This document shows, piece by piece, positions 35,556 through 45,746 of a DNA stretch of 64,000 nt. Positions within the stretch are counted from its first letter, which is position 1. Every line of letters begins with the position of its first letter. The stretch lies in the NCBI RefSeq assembly GCF_029867415.1, contig NC_081181.1, forward strand, positions 122,850,042 through 122,914,041, given 5' to 3'. Both the position numbers and the translations under genes were made by a program. The DNA comes from Vicia villosa. Taxonomy: Eukaryota > Streptophyta > Magnoliopsida > Fabales > Fabaceae. Under the pieces are notes generated by a model. That model had not been told where the DNA came from. It did no database searches and worked only from the letters and a program-made list of their open reading frames with translations.

Positions 35556-35939
35556 ACATACCTTCTAGTTTGTCATCGTGCATCTACCTCATTTGGCATT
35601 TGCATATAACAAGTTTATTTTGTGCAGATGATGATGAAACTAGAGTGGTCCATACTGCATAATATTCTTGAAGTGTGTACTAGTGCTTTAAGGAAATGTT
35701 TTAGTATGCACAAGTCAAAAATATGTTTTTGTATAAATGTTTTAGAAATCAATCAAAAAGGACTCTAAGTATTTAGGGCTTCTTTTTTGGAACCCTAAGT
35801 ATTTAGGGCTTCTTTTTTAGGATGTGCGTAGTAAGAAGGCAATTTTTCATTACACCAAGGATAGAGTTTGGAAGCGAATTTGAGAATTTCTTTTCCAACC
35901 TCCCAACTCTCTAGCCCACCCCTGGTGAAAAACCCAAAC

Positions 35940-36090
35940 TACCCCTGACTTCGGAAGTTCATTTCCGAAATGCAAGAAAAAGGTGTTTTCAGAGATGCAT
36001 CTCCGAAAACGCCTTTTTTTTTGAAAAATTTGTCTTGTTTTGGAAGTTCATTTCCGAAAACAGCATTTCGGAAATGAACTTCCGAAATAA
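35940..36090. repeat. Left subterminal TTCGGAA/TTCCGAA palindromes
   Basis: Imperfect palindromes of about 20 bp (TTCGGAAGTTCATTTCCGAA and relatives) recur at 35950, 35988, 36040 and 36062. Two more occur at 36454-36510 in the putative 5'-UTR intron. Confidence 0.9.
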
Positions 36091-36259
36091 TGCGCGTTTT
36101 GCAGATTAAGCAAAACAGCCCCCCTCCCCCTAATCATTTACCCTAATCATCATCAAACACTTCCAAAGGAGAAATCTCTGCAAAAAATCTGCAAAAGCAA
36201 GTGTGAAGTAGCCAAACTCTTCTTCCAAACTCAACCAAACTCATCATCAAACACTAATT

Positions 36260-36580
36260 GGTAAGTTTATCATTGTTTTTTCAAGTTTTAGATCTATTTG
36301 ATTAAACTATATTAGGGTGTTTAGAAACTGAAAAAATCACATTAAGATAGGTTAGTACTGATATTAGGAAGTTTAGTAGGCATAAAAATGGTTTTGGTTT
36401 AGGTTTTTGGGGTCTGCCATTGGAGGTTGGATTGAAGCTCTGCGCTGGGGTGTTTCGGAAGTTCATTTCCGAAAACACCTCCATCCCAGTTTTCGGAAAT
36501 GAATTTTCGAACTGTATCAGAAGTGCATTTTTTTTGTTTTTTATTTTGTCTCGCATATTAATCGATTTCGAATGTTTACA
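36260..36580 (+). other. Putative 5'-UTR intron of the PMD gene
   Basis: TTGGTAAGTTTATC near 36258 can be a donor, and TGTTTACAG just before GAACATG at 36581 an acceptor. Removing it would join a leader rich in CAAACTC to the start codon. Inferred only. Confidence 0.45.
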
Positions 36581-36585
36581 GGAAC

Positions 36586-38558
36586 ATGTCAGACAACCAA
36601 CCAGCACGCATCAGACAGGGTAGGGAGACCCAGACTGCGTCGGCTAGACGCGAGCGGGCGGCGGCGCAGCTGGCGTCGACACAGGGACAGGGGCGGGGCC
36701 GGGGACGCCGTGTGCGAGTATCCGAGGATGTGGGAGAGGGTACATCTGGTTCAGGATCTAGGAGTTGGCTGGCTCGGGCATCTTCTTCCCGCCAGCGAGA
36801 GGAGGAGGAGGAGGAGGAGGTGGCGGCAGTGACTTACCACGAGCCGGAGGGGGTACCGGAGGTTGACCCTCCAGCCGGGGAGGAAGATGAGCAGGAGGAC
36901 GGCTATCCGGGAGGGCCCTTTGACACTTCCGTGCTGATTCACTACCACGATCACGTCGCTCGGCGGATCTGGGAGGGAGAGGTATTTTTTTTAATTTAAC
37001 CGTTTATTTGTCACCATTTTTTATAATTTAACCGTTTATTTGTCGCTTATTTAATATATGTCGCTTATTTAATATATGTCGCTTATTCGTTTTTTTTTGT
37101 AACAGTAGAGAGAGCCGCTGAAAATGACGGGGTACACCACCATCAGCACCGGCATGCAGGGGGCATTTGTGGAGCGCTGGCACAAGGAGACGTCCTCTTT
37201 CCACTTGCCGGTTGGGGAGATGACGATCACTTTGCATGACGTGCAGTGTCTTCTCCACCTGCCGATTAGGGGGCCGCTGTTGACCCACTCCAAGATCCAG
37301 AGGGTGGAGGCCATTGAGTGATGATGCTCTACTTGGGCATGGAGCACGAGGTTGCTCACTATGAGTGCGCCACGACTTCTGGGCCTCATGTCTGGTTCAC
37401 CATACTGAGAACTTATTTTGAGCACCACCTGGACGCGGATGCCGAGGCTGAGGGTGTGGGTAACGAGCTGTTCATAGAGTATCACCGCGGCTGCGCTCTC
37501 CGGTGCTGGTACATGCATGTGGTAGGCGCTGCATGCTTTGTGGATAAGAGTGTCAGGTACGTCGACGTGACCTACCTCCGCTACTTCATGGACCTGGATA
37601 CCGTTCACCAGTGGAACTGGGGGGCAGCTACTTTGGCATATCTCTACCAGAAGCTGAATGAGGCCTCCAACTGGAGGACGAGGCAGTTGGTCGGATCCTG
37701 CACACTGCTTACGGTACGTTTTATTTTAATACATTATCGTATTTATTTATTTATTTATTTATGTTTCGTATTTATTTTTAATACATTATCGTGTTTCTGT
37801 TTCAGAGCTGGATCATCTCCTACTTCTCCCGCATCCACGGCTTTCACATCGATCCTGCCTACGTGGACGCCATGCCCAGGGCCGCCAGATACGCTCTCCA
37901 GAGGGGGAACGATGCGGTGGGACCATACCGTCTGTACTTGGACCGCACGATGCACGACGACGTCACCTGGAGGCCGTTCGTCGACTACGCTCAGATTGTC
38001 CCCTTTGACGGCATTGCTCTATATTCAGGCTGGTTGGCATGCGGGACCGGCATCATGGTCCGGTATCTCCCTGAGCGGTGCATGCGTCAGTTCGGATTCG
38101 TGCAGCGGATACCCAGGTCACCCTTTGAGGCAGCTCCCGACACAGTGACCCGAGTGCAGCTCACTGCCATATGGGAGGACTGACAGCATCATGTGGTACC
38201 GCAGGAGTACCGTCTCACTCGGGTCACACAGGACTGGCACAGTGAGGAGGGGTACGTCACATGGTTCTACCGGGTGTCCCATCCTCTACTGAGACCCGAC
38301 GTTCCCGGTGCTCCTAGGCCAGCACATGAGGAGATCCTGGAGAACCAGCAGGCCGAGGATGACCACGCCATTGATCTCCTGCCGATCTGCCAGCGGATAG
38401 AGATGCTTGGGCGGGACACCTTGGATCGGGGAGTCGTTCTTCAGGGCGGTCCAGATGCAGTCGCCGTGATGGAGGCGATCGTCACTGATGCGGGCCGTGC
38501 GGCGGGGTACAGGCGGCAGAGGAGGGCTCAGGGTGAGAGGGTTAGGCACACCCAGTAG
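36586..38558 (+). pseudogene. Plant mobile domain (PMD/MAIN-like) gene
   Basis: Three coding exons: 36586-36981, 37109-37713 and 37806-38558, with GT...AG introns of 127 and 92 bp; both junctions are phase 0. Exon 1 is low complexity: Arg/Gly-rich (GQGRGRGRRVRV), then a glutamate run. Exons 2-3 hold the PMD: GAFVERWHKETSSFHLPVGE, MTITLHDVQCLLHLPI, LRTYFEHHL, FMDLDTVHQWNWGAATLAYL and, after the intron, SWIISYFSRIHGF and RPFVDYAQIVPFDGIALYSG. It is broken by a one-base loss at 37320 in a likely Trp codon and by TGA at 38181-38183. PMD relatives (MAIN, MAIL1) act in nuclear gene regulation and transposon silencing; the role of element-borne copies is unknown. Its high GC contrasts with the flanks. 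Confidence 0.88.
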
Positions 38559-38764
38559 TGGTCGGGTGGTCGAGTTTATTTATTTTTTGTTTTCGGATTG
38601 TATATTGCGCACACTATTACTATTTGGTTCGGCTTGTATATATTATTTGCATTTTATTTATCGTATTGGTATTTTCTGTTTATATGTCGCTTATTTTATT
38701 TGGCGTTTGCGTTTAATTAAAATGCGAGACTGTTTAAGAAAAAACATTAAAAAAAAACAGTTTC

Positions 38765-38930
38765 TGCATAATTCGGAAATGAACTTCCGAATTCACCCAT
38801 GAGGTGTTTTCGGAAGTTCCTCTCCGAAGACACCCCCCATGAGGTGTTTTCGGAGATGCACTTCCGAATTCTGGAAATTTTTTAAAAAAAAAGCGCTTCG
38901 GAAGTTCATTTCCGAAGCAGGGGTATTTTC
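38765..38930. repeat. Right subterminal TTCGGAA/TTCCGAA palindromes
   Basis: Four further palindromes (TTCGGAAATGAACTTCCGAA, TTCGGAAGTTCCTCTCCGAA, TTCGGAGATGCACTTCCGAA, TTCGGAAGTTCATTTCCGAA) at about 38772, 38810, 38848 and 38897, alternating with GAGGTGTTTTCGG linkers. Confidence 0.9.
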
Positions 38931-39329
38931 GGATTTTCGATGGGGGTGACCCCCATAGGGAGGTGGCTAAAGAAATTTTCGCGAATTTTTAGTTGCGGTT
39001 TTTAGTTATGGTAGTAAAACGCTCTTGCGAAGAGGTGGAGAGGTACTTCTTAAATTAGTGGGGCAAGTTATTCCAACTTATTACACTAGTGTATATCTTA
39101 TTCCCAGTTGTATTGAAGAGGATAATTCAAAAATGATAAATTTGTTTTGGCAGGGTTTAAATAGAGGAGGGAAAAGATGTGTTAACTAGCTTAGTTGGAA
39201 GAAATTAACCATGTGCAAGAAATTATAGACATAAGTTTCCGTTAGGGGTGAAAAAATGGGTCGTGGGAAGTAACAAACGGAAGGCTTTGAAGTAACAATT
39301 AAAAATTCTTATCATACTTAAATACAGGT

Positions 39330-40412
39330 AGTGATCCCCTTTCTCCAATTTGAAAAAATGAATTTTCATAATGAGCCTCAGCATCGCCCCATGTTTCAGA
39401 ACTATCCCAACTTGTTATGATTCTCCCTTTGATAGTGGTGACTCGTGGAAGAAGAATATTATAACCCATGGTTTTAAATTGCGGACCGCATCACCTGATG
39501 CGGCCGTAATATTGCGGTTGCGGTAGAGTCCGCATCCGCATCAGGCCGCAATTGCGATGTGATTGCAAATCACAATAAAAACCGCATCATAACACCGCAT
39601 CGGCCGCATCATAACACCGCTTCGGCCGCATCAGACCGCATCAGGCCGCAAGAGATTATGCAATGCTCGCAAAAATTATTTGGTCTACCTTCTTTTTTAA
39701 GAATTATTAATGAGATATAGATGAAAATTTAGAACGGAAATGGAAGATATGTGAAATTGAAAATAAATAATAAAATATAATATTTTATGTTCATAAATAT
39801 GAAATCACGCCGCAATGACCGTATTCCGCATCGCAACAACCGCAATAGCCACAATCGCAGTAACTGCAACCGCAATTTAAAACCATGTTATAACCCCTTC
39901 TTTGAAGATGATGGATGACATAAGAAATTTGGACTTCACCCAAAATTAATACAAGATTTGCAGGTGGAGGGTTGTCATTTGCCCAGCACAGAAGGTCAAC
40001 AACGATGTTCTTATATATTGTATCTTTGACAACTATTAAAAGACATAAAATAAATCACAATGAGAATCAAAAAAAGGAAGAAAATAAGTCATTAAAAATT
40101 TTAGTCTAACAAAAACCCTAAATAAATAAATAAACAAATAAATCACTTAAAATTACCCGTAGGATATTGTTCAAGGGAAATTCCACTTATCAAGAGAGAT
40201 AAGTGTACAGAATAAGGCATTTTAGTTGTGTCCCCGTAGCAAAATACGGAAACTGGACCGCAGTAGTTCTTCTGATTAAGTTCTAAATAGAGATTGTCTT
40301 TTATTTCACTAGGCTCAGTGTCTTTGTAAGAATCCCAGTTCTTCAAATCCCACCACACGGATACTTTCGCACGCAGTTTCTTGTCTTCCACCTCCGATTT
40401 TTCATCCATCAT
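39330..40412 (-). pseudogene. NYN-domain (limkain-b1/MARF1-type) gene, minus copy
   Basis: Minus strand. Exon 1, 40412-40157, starts MMDEKSEVEDKKLR and has the NYN opening KVSVWWDLKNW, then KNYCGPVSVFCYGD and GISLEQYPT, with a GTAATT donor. Exon 2 starts near 40032 (acceptor AATAG) with NIVVDLLCWANDNPPPANLVLI. In the usual LLISGDRDF segment this copy reads LILGEVQI, so the distal acidic residues of the nuclease site are lost. A hAT-type MITE (39467-39887) interrupts exon 2 at RRGYN/ILLP. Its left end near 39330 is uncertain. NYN proteins are PIN-like RNA nucleases; this copy is unlikely to be active. Confidence 0.75.
39467..39887. mobile_element. hAT-type MITE, 421 bp, in NYN exon 2
   Basis: Inverted ends CATGGTTTTAAATTGCGG...CCGCAATTTAAAACCATG with perfect 8-bp duplication TTATAACC (39459-39466, 39888-39895). 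Many CCGCA(T/A) words lie toward both ends (GCATCAGGCCGCA and the like). No coding capacity. Confidence 0.9.
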
Positions 40413-42489
40413 CTTATCTGAATCTGAACAAATGGGAAGACAGAGAGAGGGTTAATCAAAAAACATAAGGATGTGATAAAAATCAAAACAAAGATTTCAA
40501 AGAGGAACTGAGGAAGCAATACCAAGGGGCGTCCGGGATTTCTTGGATAACGCACGGTATTGCATGGATAATGCACGGGATAGCAGCATACAGTATTTCT
40601 TGAATAAAGCACGTTATTTCTTGGAAACTTCCGCAATGTATTCTTCGTGCTCCACCACAAATTTTGTAGATATGATAGGCGCAGCGCAAGGTGGGTAGAC
40701 TAAGAGAGTTGAGAAGGTTTTATTTGTTTACGGCGGCGAAGATCCTCTCAATTTATATTTAGGTTAATCAAAAATGTTAATTTGATGACTTTACTTTAGA
40801 ATTTTCTATATTTAAATTCACATTACTGCATAAACATTACTGGTTCGTCGAAGGAGAGTGCAGAAGAATGACACTTTCATATTCTTCACGTTATTGCATA
40901 AATATTTAAATTTAAAATACCATTATTTTTTACTATTTCATTCTTTTTTACAGGTAACAAAGTTAATTGAAATAAATATTGTGAATGAAAAGAGTGTACG
41001 TTCAGAAGTTAATAGAACATTGTGATAAATCTCTTATACATTATAATACTTTGTATAGGAGAAACACAATACTATTTAATTATATATTTCACTTTTGTTG
41101 CAATTTAAATTATGATTAACAAAACAAAATATAAAGTCATGTATAGTAACTCAATCATAGTTATAGAAAAATGTGTACTAGCCATTAATATATAAACATG
41201 TCAAGTTGTAGGTTCCACCCTTGCTTGAGAAATAGTATTAATAAAATAAATAAATTTATTCATATATACCCTCCAGTCACATTTATGAGAAAAAAAATTT
41301 GTTTTCACCACTATTATGAAATTCAATCAAGTGTAGTTAATTTTTTAGATTTTAGATAAAATATTGATTGCATTTAATAAAATATCATCTTTATTAAATT
41401 TAATGAAATGTTGAAAAATGAAATAGAGAGGTATATTAGGAATTACAACATTAAATAAAATACATAATTATATTTGATATCATTACACAAATCATAGTAA
41501 AATATAAAAAATATTTGCCACAAATAATATAAAAATTACACGATACAAATATTTGATATCATTACATAAATCATAATAAAATACGTGTCATTCATGAATA
41601 GAGTTATTTATTAAAATTAATACAATTAAAATAATAATTGAATAAATGTGTCTAATTGATGTAAATAGGTAAAAGATAATTTTCTAATTCAGATAGGAGA
41701 AAAATATGCATCATTTATCAAAATTTAAACAATTAATGTAATAATTGAATAAATCCGTCTCATTAGTGTAATTACGGGGAAATAACAGTTATGAAAATAT
41801 AAATTTTTACATTCTCTTGGCTAATTATTTAGTATTTATTTAAAATAAGTTCAATGTATTTAATTTTATTTAGTGACGAGTAAAATCAAATCTTTCATTA
41901 GACTTTATCATAAAATTAATTATATGATTTTTAGTTTATGTTTCAATATTTATTAATTTAATATTCTTTAACAACTTTTAAATATGTTTTAAATAATATA
42001 ATCTATAATTTTATTTTTATTTTAAATGAGATTATGACTTGGTTTAAATAATGAAAAAAAATATTTTCACAATTATTTTATTATAAATTTACGATATATA
42101 AAATTTTTATAAAAAGTTTAGCAATATATTAAATAAAGGACAATTAAATATGAGAATCACAAAAATGTAATTATATATTTATAAAGTGGAACAACATAAT
42201 AGTTAAAAATAACTACCGATATTTTTTGAAAGTTTTCGGAATATAAAATAAAACTTGAAAAATATATAAAAAAATAATTAACCGAACTCTTTTGCAAAGT
42301 CTTTCTAATATGTAAAATAAAAATTAAAAAAAATAAAATAATAAATTAATTAAAAATACATAGGATAAAATTGACATTTTTCATAAAATGTAGGTTATGA
42401 GAATAAATTTACAGGTACAAAGTAAAATTTTATATAAATTGATATGCTGGCCGCGGTTAACAATACAATACAGGGCGGATTCATATAGG
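40413..42489. other. Spacer between the head-to-head NYN genes
   Basis: About 2.1 kb of very AT-rich DNA that would hold both promoters. Near 40500-40640 there are repeats of GCA(T/C)GGATAATGCACGG type that could be leader sequence of the minus gene. Direct repeats occur at about 41472/41549 (ATATTTGATATCATTACA) and 41630/41733 (ATAATAATTGAATAAATG). No other gene. Confidence 0.55.
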
Positions 42490-42921
42490 ATGGATGTAGT
42501 TGAAGAAGATGTAGAAGTGAAATACATCACTGCAAAAGTATGTGTGTGGTGGGATTTACATAACTTCAAAATACCAAAGAATGTTGATCCTAGTCAAATA
42601 CAAAATAACATCAGTTCAGCACTCGATCGGATGAACTACCGTGGTACGGTCTCCATCTTTGGCTACGGGAACAAATCTATTCCTAAACGTGTGCAGAAGT
42701 ATGTCAAGTCAGCTGGAATTTCCATCAAACATTATCCTCCTGGTAACTATAATTGGTTTTAACCTAAATTAAAATTGGAATTCACTATGATTTATTTCTT
42801 TAGGGTTTTTGTTAGACTGAAATTTTAATGACTTGATCGTTTCCTTTTTATACATTCTCTTTGGTAACAGGTGAAAAACATGTGACGATGATTGTCGACA
42901 TGCTGAACTGGGCAAATGAAA

Positions 42922-42997
42922 ACCCTCCACCTGCAAATTACTTATTGATTTCGGATGACACCCTCCACCTGCAAATTACTTATTGATTTCGGATGAC
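42922..42997 (+). repeat. 38-bp tandem duplication in NYN exon 2
   Basis: ACCCTCCACCTGCAAATTAC... occurs twice head to tail with no mismatch (42922-42959, 42960-42997). Length 38 is not a multiple of three, so it alone disrupts the frame. Confidence 0.97.
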
Positions 42998-43110
42998 GGC
43001 GATTTAACTTATGCCATCAATAAACTCCGACGAATGGACTATAATATTCTTCTTGCACTATCCCCAAATGTAGATTCACCATACCTATCACCATACCTAT
43101 GTCTAACTGG

Positions 43111-44342
43111 CAGTGGCGGATTAACATGGGAGCGGGAGGGTGCCACTGCACCCCTCCAAAAATATAGACTGTTTTATATAATCTTTCTGCCACTGATTTA
43201 CACATTAGCCTACCATAATTTCAGCCAAAATGATAGATAATCTTTCTAACTTTACTTAAACAACTACACATATGTATTGTTGCATTTCTCACCTGACTGA
43301 TTCCTTAATAATAGATAGTACAAGCTTTTATTTTCATATATTTATTATAGGAAACTTTTAGATTTATTTTATTAGTAAATGTCTAATAATTTTAACAATC
43401 ATGAGTTTTAACCAAGTACCGTTTGATAAAAATTGAAATAAAATTTAATTTATTTAAAATAAAATAAATGATATGTCACTGAAAAAAAGTTTGATTAAAT
43501 AACAGGTCGAATCTATCCAACTAATATTGTTAGAGAAGTTCGGGAAGCAAGGCTCGATAATATCAATGAATCAAACTTTATGGTTACAAAAGGCCTTGAC
43601 ACCACGTATCTATCCAAAATTTTAAGACAATAAAATATGGGCACATCTCTTATAAGTTATAAATTAACATTTTTTCTATTCCTAATCAATATAACACTTT
43701 AGCACTTTCACATTTGAAATCCAACAATTATATTTAAAGGTACTAAAATATTCAGCTAATAAATAAAACTAAATTGATTTAAATTTTTTTAACTATAAAA
43801 ATAATTATGTTTGTTTATAAAACTAATATATAAAATATTTCTTAACTATAAATTACTTAAATAAATTTGAGTTAAAAAAAAATCTTAAATCAATTATCTT
43901 TAAATCAAAAAAAGAGTTAAATCTTAAAAGAGTTAGATTGAAAGATGATTTTTTCTCTAGTTTATTATCAATTGATAGTTTTAAATTTGTATTTCAAACT
44001 ATGCAGGTCACCATTTTTCTTAAAATTTTTGTAGTTTTCTAGTTGTTTGAAAATGGCCATTATATTAGATATTTATTCGTATTGGTGTTAGAATAAATAG
44101 ATTTTAGTGTCTTGGCAATTTAGTTTTACCTTTTTTTTTAATTGATAGTTAATTTGTAAATATTTTATCATGTTATATAAAAGTCGAGTTCTTATTTTTT
44201 TTAAGTTAATACTAATTAATTTGTGTATTTTTTAAGAGCGACACAATGGTTAATTATAAAAAATTGTTATATTTTAAGAGAAAAACTTTTTAAGATAAAT
44301 ATTAATAGCACCCCTTAACTTTTTGATCAAGATCCGCCACTG
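43111..44342. mobile_element. hAT-type element, 1232 bp, in NYN exon 2
   Basis: CAGTGGCGGAT at the left end and ATCCGCCACTG at the right, with perfect 8-bp duplication CTAACTGG (43103-43110, 44343-44350). Subterminal GCACCCCTCC on the left and its relative AGCACCCCTTAAC on the right. The interior is AT-rich with no transposase. Confidence 0.92.
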
Positions 44343-44486
44343 CTAACTGGCAAGAGTGTATGGCTTTGGCCTAGTCTCTTAGAGGGAGAACCTGCAATAT
44401 CTGAGGAAGAATTACAACAATTACTACTGAATTTTGGGGATGATGATAGCGCCGATTCTGATGTTCACCCTGATCCCCAATTATGA

Positions 44487-45746
44487 GGTTGATGTTCACC
44501 TGGAAATTCAAATGGTCCCCAATTTTGAGGTTCAGTAAGTTCAAAATTTCAAAATGGAGAAAGGTGGATTACTACCGTTGATAGTAATGTTGTTCCCTAG
44601 TATTTAATTATTGTTATATGATGTTTGAGTTTTGATGTTGGACCTAAAAATGTTTTTATGATTGAGTTTTGGCATATGATTAAGTTTTGATGTTTGACCT
44701 AACCTAAGAATATTTAGTCTGCATACAAATTATAACCATGTTTACGCTGCATACAAATTAAGTTTTGATGTTTGACCTAAGAATCTTTAGTCTGCATACA
44801 AAAATTATAATCATGTTTACACTGCATACAAAATATTGATTATTACTTAACTAAATTAAAAAAATACCTCATTAATTGAATTATCATTTTTATTCAAATT
44901 AAGATATTGATTATTACTTTTGACTAAAAAAAATAAAATTTAATTCAATATAAAATCCAACTCACCATTCGATGCACCAGTGGCATCGATGGAAGGATCT
45001 TATTGTATTTCCCATGTCATATTCCTGGAATATATTTTCTATCTATAAAACAAACACGTCCATAGTGTCTCAAATCCACAAAGTTTAACCTGAGAATAAA
45101 GGATCCAAATGATATGAATAATAATAAGACATGTTAAGGGAATTGAAAAGTTTACAATTTGAAAAGCTAGATCCATGAGTATTACCATGGGAACAGAATT
45201 ACCCTGCCTGAGTAAACCATCTTGAGACCAAAACGAGGAACAGAATTACCATGAATTGGAGTCAAAGAACATGTTTCAGCAATATTGAATTCAGCAGCTA
45301 ACGATTGAAACCATTCATAGTCTCTCTCTATCATGACATTAAAAGGTGTTTTTTTTTTTTTTTAACTTTTTGATCTATTTTTTTATTTTATTTTTTAACA
45401 GTTTAGAGTTTCACTATAGAATGTTCTTTTGTGGTTAATATATAACTGTGAAGTTGGTTAATGAGACATTGTTATATTTATATGTGTTATAAAATAAATT
45501 AAATTTTTTTAAAATAATATTATTTTAATGGAAAAGCACTGTTCACTATATTTACGGTGTGATATTTGGTGTCATATTTTAGTATCAAGATCCAAGATAA
45601 CATTCCTGAAGTTAGCACATAACATAAGCTAGTCAAAATAATAAAAATAAAAAAAATAATAACTATGTAATAATAACAACTCTTGATGAAGAAAAGTAGT
45701 AGTAGTAGTAATAGCTCAACTTATAACAATTATTCTGTAAGAGAGT
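44487..45746. other. Spacer downstream of the NYN gene
   Basis: No gene. An imperfect tandem duplication of about 78 bp (44680-44757 and 44758-44833, TTAAGTTTTGATGTTTGACC with TTTAGTCTGCATACAAA), a T16 run at about 45350 and a (GTA)n tract at 45694-45710 are the visible structures. Confidence 0.6.

Larger units (their letters stand above)
35882..38980 (+). mobile_element. TIR element carrying a PMD gene, 3099 bp
   Basis: Inverted ends of roughly 90 bp: GAGAATTTCTTTTCCAACCT on the left, and on the right (reverse complement) GAAAATTTCTTTAGCCACCT. Both run on to TACCCCTG(A)CTTCGGAAGTTC. Perfect 8-bp duplication GCGAATTT (35874-35881, 38981-38988). The element sits inside a LINE RT whose sequence resumes beyond it. 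The only gene inside encodes a plant mobile domain protein; no transposase is seen. PMD genes are known as passengers of plant DNA elements, particularly MULEs, but an 8-bp duplication is more usual for hAT, so the superfamily is open. Confidence 0.85.
35556..39240 (+). pseudogene. LINE reverse transcriptase remnant, split by the PMD element
   Basis: Left part 35556-35873 shows LFCADDDE (the FADD active-site block), SALRKCFSMHKSK and, after a small duplication, AIFHYTKDRVWKRI. Right part 38989-39240 continues the same protein with GGEVLLKLVGQVIPTYYTSV, SCIEEDNSKMINLFWQGLNR and LSWKKL. These are the thumb and post-RT segments of a plant L1-type ORF2. The break coincides exactly with the inserted TIR element. 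A 30-bp tandem duplication (AAGTATTTAGGGCTTCTTTT) sits at 35768-35820. Confidence 0.75.
42490..44486 (+). pseudogene. NYN-domain (limkain-b1/MARF1-type) gene, plus copy
   Basis: ATG at 42490; exon 1 to 42742 (donor GTAACT) with AKVCVWWDLHNFKIP, MNYRGTVSIFGYG and AGISIKHYPPG. Exon 2 begins at 42871 after TTGGTAACAG, with VDMLNWANENPPPANYLLIS. A 38-bp tandem duplication (42922-42997) shifts the frame inside the active-site segment; the second unit then carries LLISDDGDLTYAINKLRRMD in the other frame. A 1232-bp hAT element (43111-44342) splits the exon before GKSVWLWPSLLEGEPAI, and TGA at 44484-44486 ends it. Apart from the duplication the nuclease acidic residues are kept, so it decayed later than its minus-strand relative. 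Confidence 0.8.

Noticed and set aside
37069..37608. 179-codon minus-strand frame across PMD exon 2
   Set aside because: Shadow of the GC-rich PMD exon; the plus strand shows domain motifs and splice sites.
40483..40689. 68-codon minus-strand frame upstream of the minus NYN gene
   Set aside because: Made of short direct repeats (GCAATACC/GCATGG); no domain. More likely leader or repeat sequence.
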